Shown here in pieces: positions 7,630 to 15,512 of a stretch of DNA of 64,000 nucleotides. Origin of the DNA: Microbacterium helvum (GTDB lineage: Bacteria; Actinomycetota; Actinomycetes; Actinomycetales; Microbacteriaceae); the NCBI RefSeq assembly GCF_014779795.1, contig NZ_JACXZS010000001.1, positions 496,001-560,000 on the forward strand. The letters run 5' to 3'. The position numbers and the translations under genes are program-made. The notes under the pieces were generated by a model. The model did not search any database and had not been told where the DNA came from. It saw only the letters and a program-made list of their open reading frames with translations. Positions within the stretch are counted from its first letter, which is position 1. Each line of letters opens with the position of its first letter.

Positions 7630-8985
7630 ATGGTCCGACCGTCGATCGTGTGGTTCCGCGATGATCTGCGTCTCGCCGACAACCCCGCACTGCGCGCGGC
7701 GATCGATCGCGGCGAGCCGATCGTCGCGCTCTACGTCCTCGATGAGGAGTCGCCGGGGGTCCGCGCGCTCGGCGGCGCTGCGCGGTGGTGGCTGCACCAT
7801 TCCCTCGCCTCGCTCGGCGATCGGCTGCGCGAGCGCGGGGCGACTCTCGTCCTGCGGCGTGGACCCGCCGAGCGGATCGTCCGGGAGCTGGCGGTGGATG
7901 CCTCCGCCGGCGCCGTCTTCTGGAACCGGCGCTACGGCGGCCCCGAGCGCGAGATCGACACCGTACTGAAGACGGGTCTGCGTGAGGAGGGCGTGGACGT
8001 CGCCTCGTTCACCGGCTCGCTGCTGTTCGAGCCGTGGACGGTGAAGACCGGCGCCGGAACCCACTTCTCGGTGTTCACGCCGTTCTGGCGCGCGTGCCTC
8101 GCCCTGCCTTCGCCGCGCGCACCTCTGCCGGAGCCGCGAGAGGTCGACGGGCTGCGCGGTGGTGTGGCATCCGCTTCCCTCGAGGACTGGGAGCTGCTCC
8201 CGCGGCATCCGGACTGGGCAGGCGGGCTGCGCGACACGTGGGAGCCCGGCGAGCCCGCCGCACGGCGGCGGCTGCGCGAATTCCTCGAGGACGACCTCGC
8301 CGCGTACGACCGGGCGCGCGACGAGCCTGCCGCGGGCGCGACGTCGCTGCTGTCACCCCGCCTGCGGTGGGGTGAGGTGAGCCCGTTCACCGTGTGGCAC
8401 GAGACCGTCGAGGCCGGTCACGGCGGGCGCTTCCTGTCGGAGCTCGGATGGCGCGAATTCGCGTGGCACACGCTGTTCCACTTTCCGGAGCTCGCGACGA
8501 AGAACCTGCGGTCCGAGTTCGACACGTTCCCGTGGCCGCGGCTGAAGCGCGCGCACCTCGAGGCCTGGCAGCAGGGGCGCACCGGCGTCCCGCTCGTCGA
8601 CGCCGGCATGAACGAGCTCTGGGCCACCGGCTACATGCACAACCGGGTGCGGATGGTGGCGGCATCCTTCCTCGTCAAGAACCTGCTCATCGACTGGCGA
8701 CGCGGCGAGGAGTGGTTCTGGGACACCCTCGTCGACGCCGATGAGGCGAACAACCCGTTCAACTGGCAGTGGGTCGCAGGCTCCGGCGCGGACGCCGCAC
8801 CGTACTTCCGGATCTTCAACCCGCAGGTGCAGGCGAAGAAGTTCGACGCGGACGGGCACTACGTGCGCGAATGGGCTCCCGCATCCCTGAGCGACGACGG
8901 GCCCGAGCCTCTCGTCGATCTCGGCGAGACCCGCGCGGCGGCGCTCGCGGCGTACGAGCACGTCAAGCGGGCCGCGCGCTCTTGA
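7630..8985 (+). CDS. phr: Deoxyribodipyrimidine photo-lyase (class I CPD photolyase)
   Basis: Light-dependent DNA repair enzyme, 451 residues, splitting cyclobutane pyrimidine dimers with FADH-. The N-terminal antenna domain begins MVRPSIVWFRDDLRLADNPAL, the hallmark of class I photolyases/cryptochromes. The C-terminal FAD domain has SELGWREFAWHTLF, TGVPLVDAGMNELWATGYMHNRVRM and the WFWDTLVDADEANNPFNWQW segment that lines FAD and the lesion pocket. Length is normal and the family tryptophans are present. The ATG at 7630 follows a GGATGGGG element. It is monocistronic and ends in a perfect 12-bp-arm hairpin shared with the convergent aldo/keto reductase. Confidence 0.95.
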   Translation: MVRPSIVWFRDDLRLADNPALRAAIDRGEPIVALYVLDEESPGVRALGGAARWWLHHSLASLGDRLRERGATLVLRRGPAERIVRELAVDASAGAVFWNRRYGGPEREIDTVLKTGLREEGVDVASFTGSLLFEPWTVKTGAGTHFSVFTPFWRACLALPSPRAPLPEPREVDGLRGGVASASLEDWELLPRHPDWAGGLRDTWEPGEPAARRRLREFLEDDLAAYDRARDEPAAGATSLLSPRLRWGEVSPFTVWHETVEAGHGGRFLSELGWREFAWHTLFHFPELATKNLRSEFDTFPWPRLKRAHLEAWQQGRTGVPLVDAGMNELWATGYMHNRVRMVAASFLVKNLLIDWRRGEEWFWDTLVDADEANNPFNWQWVAGSGADAAPYFRIFNPQVQAKKFDADGHYVREWAPASLSDDGPEPLVDLGETRAAALAAYEHVKRAARS

Positions 8986-8998
8986 ACGCGCGGCCCGC
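8967..8998. terminator. Bidirectional hairpin at the photolyase/aldo-keto reductase junction
   Basis: Perfect 12-bp arms GCGGGCCGCGCG (8967-8978) and CGCGCGGCCCGC (8987-8998) with an 8-nt loop containing the photolyase TGA. It overlaps the last codons of the photolyase gene and ends seven bases before the convergent gene's stop. Confidence 0.75.
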
Positions 8999-9005
8999 CC
9001 GGGCT

Positions 9006-9992
9006 TCACCAGGCGTAGGCCTCGGGAGCCTGGCCGCCGGGGCCCGGGAACAGCTCGTCGAGGGCGGTGAGGTCCTCGGTGCTCAGCCGGATGTCGAGCG
9101 CCGACACCGCCGACTCGAGCTGCGCCACGGTGCGCGGTCCGATGATCGGGCCGGTGACGCCGGGCTGGTGCAGCAGCCATGCCAGTCCCAGCGCCGACGG
9201 CGTCCATCCACGCTCCTGCGCGAACGCCTCGTACGCGGCGATCTGGTCACGGCGCTGCTCCCGCTGCGACATGATGCGCTCGGATCCGGACCGGGCCGAG
9301 GCATCCGAGGATCCCCCGCTGAGCAGGCCGCCCGCCAGCGGCGACCACGGCAGGATCCCGAGACCGTAGTTCTGCGCCGCCGGGATCACCTCGAGCTCGA
9401 TCGAGCGCTGCGTGAGGTTGTACAGCGACTGCTCGCTCACCAGGCCGAGGAAGTGGCGCTGCGCGGCGATCTCGTTGGCCTGCGCGATGTTCCACGCCGC
9501 GAAGTTCGAGCTGCCCGCATAGACGACCTCGCCCTTCGTGACGAGCACCTCCATCGACTGCCACAGCTCCTGCCACGAGATGTGCCGGTCGATGTGGTGG
9601 AACTGGTACAGGTCGATGCGGTCGGTCTGCAGGCGCCGCAGCGACCCGATCGCCTCACGGCGCACCTGCCAGGCCGAGGCGCCCCGGGCGTTGACGACAT
9701 CGCCGTCGGGCGTCGGATCGACCATCGGCGAGTGGACCTTGGTGGCCAGCACGACGTCGTCGCGCACGCCCGGCCGGGCGGCGAACCAGCGGCCGATGAT
9801 CTCTTCGGTGGCGCCGCGGCCGCCCGCGCCGCCGTAGCCGTTGGCGGTGTCGATGAAGTTGATGCCGAGCTCCAGCGCGCGGTCGAGGATGGCGAACGAG
9901 TCCTCCTCCGAGGTGCGGTCGCCGAAGTTCATCGTCCCGAGCACGATCCGCGAGACGGAGGTGCCGGTTCGTCCGAGGTGGGTGTAGTCCAT
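9006..9992 (-). CDS. Aldo/keto reductase
   Basis: NADPH-dependent carbonyl reductase of the AKR superfamily, 328 residues, TIM-barrel. Visible family features are LGTMNFG, the INFIDTANGYGG segment with catalytic Asp and Tyr, the ATKV strand carrying the catalytic Lys, LYQFHHID with the catalytic His, YAGSSNF, and a C-terminal PIIGPRTVAQLE cofactor site. The sequence resembles the YghZ/Kv-beta-like group (EATEEIIGRWF type), which reduces diverse aldehydes; no specific substrate can be named. It is divergent from the F420-reductase-like gene, and a LacI-type palindrome lies in the shared promoter gap. Confidence 0.9.
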   Translation of the reverse strand: MDYTHLGRTGTSVSRIVLGTMNFGDRTSEEDSFAILDRALELGINFIDTANGYGGAGGRGATEEIIGRWFAARPGVRDDVVLATKVHSPMVDPTPDGDVVNARGASAWQVRREAIGSLRRLQTDRIDLYQFHHIDRHISWQELWQSMEVLVTKGEVVYAGSSNFAAWNIAQANEIAAQRHFLGLVSEQSLYNLTQRSIELEVIPAAQNYGLGILPWSPLAGGLLSGGSSDASARSGSERIMSQREQRRDQIAAYEAFAQERGWTPSALGLAWLLHQPGVTGPIIGPRTVAQLESAVSALDIRLSTEDLTALDELFPGPGGQAPEAYAW

Positions 9993-10035
9993 GCGGACAT
10001 CGTCACACGGGGTCGCACGGTGGCGGGCCGAATCG

Positions 10036-10050
10036 CGAAAACGTTTCCCG
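10036..10050. promoter_or_regulatory. LacI-type operator CGAAAACGTTTCCCG
   Basis: Near-palindrome centred on AACGTT in the 116-bp divergent gap between the aldo/keto reductase and the NADP-binding protein. Its reverse complement, CGGGAAACGTTTTCG, matches the GGGAAnnCGTTTTCC type seen at 30117-30132 and 60848-60863, suggesting control by the same or a related LacI-family regulator. Confidence 0.5.
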
Positions 10051-10108
10051 CCTGTCCTTCCGTCGCGGTGTCGGAATGGGATGCCGCGCCCCGTGGTTGC
10101 GCCACGTC

Positions 10109-10750
10109 ATGACGACAATCGGAATCATCGGTGCAGGACACATCGGCAGCGCGCTCGCCCGCGCCTTCTCGGAACTCGGCTACGACGTGGTGATCGCGAA
10201 CTCGCGCGGCCCCGAGACGCTGACGGACGTGGTCGCCGGGCTCGGCCCGAAGGTCACCGCGGCCTCCGCCGCCGATGCCGCCGCGGCCGCCGACATCGCG
10301 GTCGTGACGGTTCCGCTGAAGGCGCTGAAGGACGTTCCGGTCGAGCCGCTCGCGGGCAAGTTCGTGATCGACACCAACAACTACTACTTCGAGCGCGACG
10401 GCCACATCGAGGCGCTCGACCGCGGCGAGACCACGACGTCGCAGCTTGTGCAGGATCACCTGCCGACCTCGAAGGTCGTGAAGGGGTTCAACCAGATCCT
10501 CGCGTCCGACATCAACACGACCGGGCTCCCGGCGGGCAGCGCCGACCGGCGCGCGCTCGGCACCGCGAGCGACCACGACGACGCGGTCGAGCTGATCACC
10601 GGCATCTACGACGCTCTCGGTTACGACACCGTCAGCGCCGGGCCGCTCAGCGAGTCGTGGCGCCTGGAGCGCGACCGCCCCGCCTACGTCACCCGTCAGA
10701 ACGCGGACGAGCTGCGCGCCAACCTCGCGAAGGCGAACCGCCTGCCCTGA
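10109..10750 (+). CDS. NADP-binding F420-reductase/ProC-like oxidoreductase
   Basis: Small Rossmann-fold protein of 213 residues. The N-terminus TTIGIIGAGHIGSALARAFSE has the GxGxxG dinucleotide motif, followed by a basic/Ser element (ANSRGPETL) that favours NADP over NAD. The middle KFVIDTNNYY and KGFNQILASDI segments match the F420-dependent NADP reductase-like family (NADPH-dependent F420 reductase, COG2085), whose members often lack F420 and reduce unknown substrates. I chose ATG 10109; an in-frame ATG at 10076 would add eleven non-family residues. It is followed by a strong hairpin, so probably monocistronic. Confidence 0.8.
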   Translation: MTTIGIIGAGHIGSALARAFSELGYDVVIANSRGPETLTDVVAGLGPKVTAASAADAAAAADIAVVTVPLKALKDVPVEPLAGKFVIDTNNYYFERDGHIEALDRGETTTSQLVQDHLPTSKVVKGFNQILASDINTTGLPAGSADRRALGTASDHDDAVELITGIYDALGYDTVSAGPLSESWRLERDRPAYVTRQNADELRANLAKANRLP

Positions 10751-10758
10751 CTCGGCGC

Positions 10759-10785
10759 CGGCGGCCGCCGTGCGCGCGGCCGCCG
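10759..10785 (+). terminator. GC hairpin terminator after the NADP-binding oxidoreductase gene
   Basis: Perfect 10-bp arms CGGCGGCCGC (10759-10768) and GCGGCCGCCG (10776-10785) with a 7-nt loop, beginning nine bases after the stop codon. No U-tract is present. Confidence 0.7.
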
Positions 10786-10790
10786 ACGGA

Positions 10791-10808
10791 TTCCGGCACG
10801 ATCCGGAA
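10791..10808. promoter_or_regulatory. Short dyad TTCCGG-N6-CCGGAA upstream of the LLM oxidoreductase
   Basis: Perfect six-base half-sites 28 bases before the downstream ATG. It may be an operator, or a second small hairpin behind the terminator. No regulator gene is adjacent, so the role is uncertain. Confidence 0.3.
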
Positions 10809-10835
10809 TGCGGATGCCGGGGCGGGAGGTTGCAG

Positions 10836-11924
10836 ATGACGATGAGCACTGCAGCCCCCTCCCCGGCCACCCCCTCGACTCTCGCACTGTCGGTTCTCGA
10901 CCTGGTTCCGGTTCGCACCGGGCAGACGAGCGCGCAGGCGGTCGCGGCATCCCTCTCGCTCGCCGATGCGGCGGATCGGCTGGGCTACCGCAGGTACTGG
11001 TTCGCCGAGCATCACAACATGCCCGCCGTGGCCTCGACCACGCCTCCCGTGCTGGCGGCGGCCGCCGCGGCCAGGACGTCGCACATCCGGCTCGGGTCGG
11101 GCGGCGTGATGCTGCCGAACCACTCGCCGCTGGTCGTCGCCGAGCAGTTCGCGGCGCTGGAGGCGCTCGCTCCCGGACGCATCGACCTGGGCCTCGGCCG
11201 CGCTCCCGGATCGGACCCCGTCATCACCCAGCTCCTCCGCCAGAGCGGCACCACGAGCGACGTCGAGCGGTTCCCCGACCACGTGCGCGACATCATCTCG
11301 CTCGTCGCGCCCGACGGGGCGTCCCTGCGCTTCACCTCGGGCGGCACCTACGATGTGCACGCGACGCCCGCGGCGACGACGACACCCGAGGTCTGGCTGC
11401 TCGGTTCGAGTGACTACTCGGCGCAGCTGGCAGCCTCTCTGGGCCTTCCGTACGTCTTCGCCAACCACTTCTCAGGCGAGGGCCTGGAGCGCGCGCTCGA
11501 CCTGTACCGGTCGTCGTTCGTGCCGTCCGAGACGCTCTCTGCGCCGCGCACCTTCCTCACCGCGAACGTGCTGGTCGCGCCCACACCTGAAGAGGCCGAG
11601 GCGCGCGCCCTCCCGAACCTGCGCATGACCGCTCGCCTGCGCATGAACAAGCCGCTGGTCGCGCTCGAGACGGTCGAGCACTCGCTCGCGAATGCGGCCG
11701 AGTTCGCCGGACTCGGCGACACGTTCATGGCGTCGGCGCGATCGAAGTGGTTCGTCGGGACGGCCGAGGCCGTGGCATCCGAGCTGCGCTCCTTCGCCGC
11801 GCAGCACGGCGTGGACGAGGTGATGATCTCGCCGATCGCCGGATCGTACGAGAACGAGCCGATGGATGCCGCTCCCGGTCGCCTGCAGACCCTCGAGCTG
11901 CTGGCGGAGGAGCTCGTCGGCTGA
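10836..11924 (+). CDS. LLM class flavin-dependent oxidoreductase
   Basis: Luciferase-like monooxygenase superfamily protein of 362 residues using FMN or F420. Typical features are LSVLDLVPVRTGQTSAQAV, the RYWFAEHHNMPAVASTTPPVL block, RIRLGSGGVMLPNHSPL, the GRIDLGLGRAPGSDP flavin-phosphate region and WLLGSSDYSAQLAA. This matches the YceB/YwcH-like group of alkanal-monooxygenase-like flavoproteins. The ATG at 10836 is preceded by GGGAGG six bases upstream. It converges with the PucR regulator with only 16 bases between stops, and no obvious terminator lies between. Substrate unknown. Confidence 0.9.
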   Translation: MTMSTAAPSPATPSTLALSVLDLVPVRTGQTSAQAVAASLSLADAADRLGYRRYWFAEHHNMPAVASTTPPVLAAAAAARTSHIRLGSGGVMLPNHSPLVVAEQFAALEALAPGRIDLGLGRAPGSDPVITQLLRQSGTTSDVERFPDHVRDIISLVAPDGASLRFTSGGTYDVHATPAATTTPEVWLLGSSDYSAQLAASLGLPYVFANHFSGEGLERALDLYRSSFVPSETLSAPRTFLTANVLVAPTPEEAEARALPNLRMTARLRMNKPLVALETVEHSLANAAEFAGLGDTFMASARSKWFVGTAEAVASELRSFAAQHGVDEVMISPIAGSYENEPMDAAPGRLQTLELLAEELVG

Positions 11925-11940
11925 GGGGGCGGCGTCGGGG

Positions 11941-13578
11941 TCAGTGCCCGGGCGCCATCCGCAACTGGAGCATCGCGGCGAATCGCGCCTCGGGATCGTC
12001 GAGATCCAGGCCCGAGACCGCCACGGCGCGGCGGAGCCGGTAGCGGAACGTGTTCGGATGCACGAACATCGCGGCGGCGGCGTTCGAGACGTCGCCGAAG
12101 CCGTCGAGCCACGCCGCGAGCGTGGGCAGCAGACTGGTCCCGTGCTCGGCGTCGTAGTGGCGAAGGCGCGCGACGGGACCGACGGGCTGCTCGCCGCGCG
12201 CGCTCACGATGTCGCGCAGCTCGATGAGGAGCGACTCGGTCTGCACGTCCGCCAGACGCGCGACGCGCCCGCCCGCATGCCCTTCGCGCAGCACCCGCAG
12301 CACCCGGTCGACGATCGCGCGTGACATCGCGACGCCGGTGAGCTCGCGCGCGGGCGAGCCGACGGCGACGAGCGCCGGCATCCGCGCCCCGACACGATCG
12401 AGGAAGTCCCGGGCGACACGGGCCGCGCGCTCCTCGGCGCCCGCCTCGTCGTCCGTCGCGGGAAGGATGCCGTAGACGACGTCGCCGACCAGCGCGGCGG
12501 CCGAGCCTGCCCGCACGGCCGACAGGTGCACGGCGAACGCGTCGGCGAGCCGCTGCCGCTCGCCGACCATGAGCTGATCGGACCGTGGTGGGCGCTCACC
12601 GCCGGGCGGGATCAGCGCCACGCCGAGCACGACCACCTGCTGTCCGGCGAGGCCGAGCCGGCGCAGGGCGCCCCGCGCCCCCGCACCGCCTTCGAGCGCC
12701 GTCGCGACGAGCTCGGTCGACAGGCGCCGCTGCACGTCCGCGCCGGCGCGCACACGCAGCAGGTGCAGCGCCACCAGCTTCGCCGAGTCGCGCAGGGCTG
12801 CGGTGCGCTCCGGGGTGAGGGGACCGTCCATCGCCGCCCACACGGATCCGAGCACCTCGTCGCCCGCCCGCACGCCGATCGCGACCCGCTGCGTCGTGAG
12901 CCCCTCCTCGCCGATCGCGAACGGATCCACGACGACCGGACGGTCGTAGCGGTACAGATCGCGGAAGACCCCGCGCTCGGTGAGCACACGGGCGAACCGG
13001 TCGGGCACCCGGCGGCCGATGATCGTCTCGGCCCGCGAGGCATCCGCCTCCTCCTGCCGGCCCGAGAACGCCAGCACGACCGACGAGCGATCCTCGATCG
13101 TGACCGGCGCGTCGAGGAGTGCGGCGATCGCGTTGGCCACGGCGAACAGGTCGCCCGAGGGCAGGCCGCCCAGCGACTCGTGCTCGGCCTGCCCGACGTC
13201 CCCCTCGGCGAGCAGCGAACGCAGCAGCGCGGCCAGCTGGCTCCAGGTGGCACCGCGCGCCAGCCCGAGGAGCATGACGCCGGACGCATCGGCCGCGGCG
13301 AGCGCGGCGTCGGTGAGCTCGATGCCCGAGCGCACCACGAGTGCGGCCGCATCGCGCGCCCCGACCTCCGTCACGACCTGCTCGACGTCGGCGGCCGAGA
13401 CCAGGCCGATCCCCAGCACCAGCGCCCGCTCGGGGTAGACGGGTTCGTCGATCGGATCGTGGATCACGACCCCGCCGACATCGACGGAGGCGTCGACGTC
13501 CCCGTGCAGCGGCTCGAGGAGCGTCACGCCCAGGTCGTCGAGGATGCGACCGAGATTCGATCGTGGCCTCGGGCTCAT
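11941..13578 (-). CDS. PucR-family transcriptional regulator
   Basis: Regulator of about 545 residues. The N-terminal PucR sensor domain starts near SNLGRILDDLGVTLLEPL. A GAF/GGDEF-like middle domain follows, and a C-terminal PucR helix-turn-helix (about residues 490-540) contains DVSNAAAAMFVHPNTFRYRL and the family-typical FRYRLRRA. PucR proteins control purine, amino-acid and other nitrogen-compound catabolism. It is the distal gene of the peptide/D-amino-acid operon, 18 bases after menC, so it probably senses an intermediate and controls this operon. Start choice: ATG 13578 or ATG 13590; neither has an ideal ribosome site, and the conserved domain begins after both. Confidence 0.85.
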   Translation of the reverse strand: MSPRPRSNLGRILDDLGVTLLEPLHGDVDASVDVGGVVIHDPIDEPVYPERALVLGIGLVSAADVEQVVTEVGARDAAALVVRSGIELTDAALAAADASGVMLLGLARGATWSQLAALLRSLLAEGDVGQAEHESLGGLPSGDLFAVANAIAALLDAPVTIEDRSSVVLAFSGRQEEADASRAETIIGRRVPDRFARVLTERGVFRDLYRYDRPVVVDPFAIGEEGLTTQRVAIGVRAGDEVLGSVWAAMDGPLTPERTAALRDSAKLVALHLLRVRAGADVQRRLSTELVATALEGGAGARGALRRLGLAGQQVVVLGVALIPPGGERPPRSDQLMVGERQRLADAFAVHLSAVRAGSAAALVGDVVYGILPATDDEAGAEERAARVARDFLDRVGARMPALVAVGSPARELTGVAMSRAIVDRVLRVLREGHAGGRVARLADVQTESLLIELRDIVSARGEQPVGPVARLRHYDAEHGTSLLPTLAAWLDGFGDVSNAAAAMFVHPNTFRYRLRRAVAVSGLDLDDPEARFAAMLQLRMAPGH

Positions 13579-13596
13579 GGTCGGGAGCATAACCCC

Positions 13597-14703
13597 CTAC
13601 AGGGCCACCCACTCGATCGAGGTGGTGAGCTCGTCCAGCACCTCGGGGATGGGCTCGAGGCCCAGGCCCGGCCCCTGCGGCACGTCGAGGTGGCCGTCGC
13701 GCATCACGAACGGTGCCGTGATGTCGGTCGCGTAGAACCGGTCGCTCGCCGACACGTCGCCGGGCAGCGTGAACCCCGGCAGCGAGGCGAGCGCGACGTT
13801 CGCCGCCCGCCCGATGCCGGACTCGACCATTCCACCGCACCACACCGGGATGCCGTGGGCGACCGCGAGGTCGTGGATGCGCCTCGCCTCGAGGTACCCG
13901 CCGACACGGCCGGGCTTGATGTTGATGACCGAGGTCGCGCCGAGCCGGATCGCGGCGGCGGCGGTCTGGGCCGAGGTGATCGACTCGTCGAGGCAGATCG
14001 GGGTCTGCACGATCTTCGCGAGGTCGGCGTGGCCGAGCACATCCTCCTCTTCGAGCGGCTGCTCGATCAGCAGCAGATCGAAGGCGTCGAGCTTGGCGAG
14101 GTGGCGGGCATCCCGGAGCGTGTAGGCGGTGTTGGCGTCGACCTGCAGCTGCACGTCGTCGCCGAAGCGCTCGCGCACCTGTCGTACGGGCTCGACGTCC
14201 CAGCCGGGCTCGATCTTCAGCTTGATGCGCACGTACCCCGCGTCGAGATAGCCGCCGACCGCGTCGAGCAGCTGCGGGATCGACTCCATGATGCCCACCG
14301 ACACTCCGCAGGGCACACGGTCGCGCACCGATCCCAGCTCACGCGCGAACGAGCGGCCCTCGGTGCGCAGTTCGGCATCGAGCACCGCCATCTCGAGCGC
14401 GGCCTTGGCCATCCGGTGACCCTTGAACTTCTTGAGCGCTTCGCCGACGGCGTTCGCATCGCGCACTTGCGCCGAGGCGAGCGCCGGGATGAGCCAGCGC
14501 TTCATCGCGTCGACGGCCCCCTCGGTGTACTCCGGGGAGTACACCGGATCGAGCAGCGTCACGCATTCGCCCCAGCCGGTCGCGGCATCCGTCACGACCT
14601 TCACCAGCAGGATGTCGCGCGCCGTCTGCGTTCCGAACGACGTGCGGAACGGCGAGACCAGCGGCATGGCGACGCGCCTGAGCTCGAACCCCTCGATGTT
14701 CAT
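13597..14703 (-). CDS. menC: o-Succinylbenzoate synthase / N-succinylamino-acid racemase family protein
   Basis: Enolase-superfamily enzyme of 368 residues in the MenC family. All catalytic residues are visible: Lys-x-Lys at 161-163 (general base Lys163), metal ligands Asp189 (QVDAN), Glu214 (IEQP) and Asp239 (CLDES), and the second base Lys263 (INIKPGR). These positions coincide with the numbering of the Amycolatopsis N-acylamino-acid racemase/OSBS, as I recall it. MenC proteins either make o-succinylbenzoate for menaquinone or racemise N-succinyl amino acids. No other menaquinone gene is nearby, whereas a GNAT acyltransferase and an M20 hydrolase are fused to it by ATGA overlaps, as in the Geobacillus D-to-L amino acid pathway. 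Racemase function is therefore favoured; the gene symbol reflects family only. Confidence 0.88.
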   Translation of the reverse strand: MNIEGFELRRVAMPLVSPFRTSFGTQTARDILLVKVVTDAATGWGECVTLLDPVYSPEYTEGAVDAMKRWLIPALASAQVRDANAVGEALKKFKGHRMAKAALEMAVLDAELRTEGRSFARELGSVRDRVPCGVSVGIMESIPQLLDAVGGYLDAGYVRIKLKIEPGWDVEPVRQVRERFGDDVQLQVDANTAYTLRDARHLAKLDAFDLLLIEQPLEEEDVLGHADLAKIVQTPICLDESITSAQTAAAAIRLGATSVINIKPGRVGGYLEARRIHDLAVAHGIPVWCGGMVESGIGRAANVALASLPGFTLPGDVSASDRFYATDITAPFVMRDGHLDVPQGPGLGLEPIPEVLDELTTSIEWVAL

Positions 14704-15512
14704 CGGGCGTTTCCCTGTCCCCTTCTCACGATGTACCCCTCTGCACGGTCGAAGCCGACGATGCGTCCGCCGCCGTCCAGCAGCCGGGCGAGCCGGTCAC
14801 GCACATCCCGACGCCACTCCCCCGCCCGCGCGGGATCGGTGCGGCGCAGCCTCTCGATGTCGGCCGGCACCGCCACGGTGACGATGTCGGGCGCCGTGGC
14901 GTCGACGACGAGCGGATGAGCGGATGCCGCGGCCTCGACGTCCGCGTCGAGCAGGTCCCAGCGCACCAGCAGCCGATCGGTGTCGTCGCCGCCGTTGATC
15001 GCGTCCGTCATCGGGCCGTAGAAGTTGGCGAGGTACTCGGTCGGACGAGCACGCAGCTTCGCGATGTTGAAGTACGCGTTGCGCGCAACGAGGGGATCGA
15101 AAGTCCACTCCACCGCCTCAATGCCCCGCGCGAGCGCCCAGCCGCGCTGGTGCAGCTTGATCGCGAAGCCGACGGCGCGCCCGACGTGCGACGCGGCGAC
15201 GCCCGCGATGTGGCTGTGCAGCGAATGACGGTCGGGAGTGGAGTGGAACGCGACGGCCGCCCCCACCAGCTCGCTGCCGTCGAAGGCTCCCGAGATGTAG
15301 TTGCCCGACTTCGCGAACGCCCGCAGCAGCTCCGGCGGGACCGGCGGGTTGTCGGCGCTGCGGCCCCAGATGCGCGACAGCAGCTCGATCACCGCCGCCT
15401 CCTCCTCGAGGCCGGCGACCTCGCGGACCTCCACGCCGGCGCGAGCGGCGACCTCCTCGGCTGCCGACACCGCCGTCGCCGCGGCATCGCGTGCGAACAC
15501 GACCTCGGTCAT
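14700..15512 (-). CDS. GNAT-superfamily acyltransferase, probable D-amino-acid N-succinyltransferase
   Basis: Protein of 270 residues resembling the COG3375-type GNAT proteins that neighbour N-succinylamino-acid racemases. It has an N-terminal GNAT half with SRIWGRSADNPPVP, a beta strand at NYISGAFDGSELVGAAVAF, then GRAVGFAIKLHQRGWALARG, the likely acyl-CoA pyrophosphate-binding loop and helix, and TFDPLVARNAYFNIAKLRA. A C-terminal extension follows. In Geobacillus the homologue succinylates D-amino acids, the committing step before racemisation and desuccinylation (established for that system). The start overlaps the M20 stop (ATGA) and its own stop overlaps the menC start, indicating tightly coupled production. 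The acyl donor cannot be confirmed from sequence. Confidence 0.78.
   Translation of the reverse strand: MTEVVFARDAAATAVSAAEEVAARAGVEVREVAGLEEEAAVIELLSRIWGRSADNPPVPPELLRAFAKSGNYISGAFDGSELVGAAVAFHSTPDRHSLHSHIAGVAASHVGRAVGFAIKLHQRGWALARGIEAVEWTFDPLVARNAYFNIAKLRARPTEYLANFYGPMTDAINGGDDTDRLLVRWDLLDADVEAAASAHPLVVDATAPDIVTVAVPADIERLRRTDPARAGEWRRDVRDRLARLLDGGGRIVGFDRAEGYIVRRGQGNAR

Noticed and set aside
8986..9005. Small gene between photolyase and aldo/keto reductase
   Set aside because: Only the arm of a hairpin terminator and seven further bases lie between the stops.
12526..14919. 797-codon plus-strand open frame
   Set aside because: Antisense to the PucR and menC genes, composition-biased, no ribosome site or domain.
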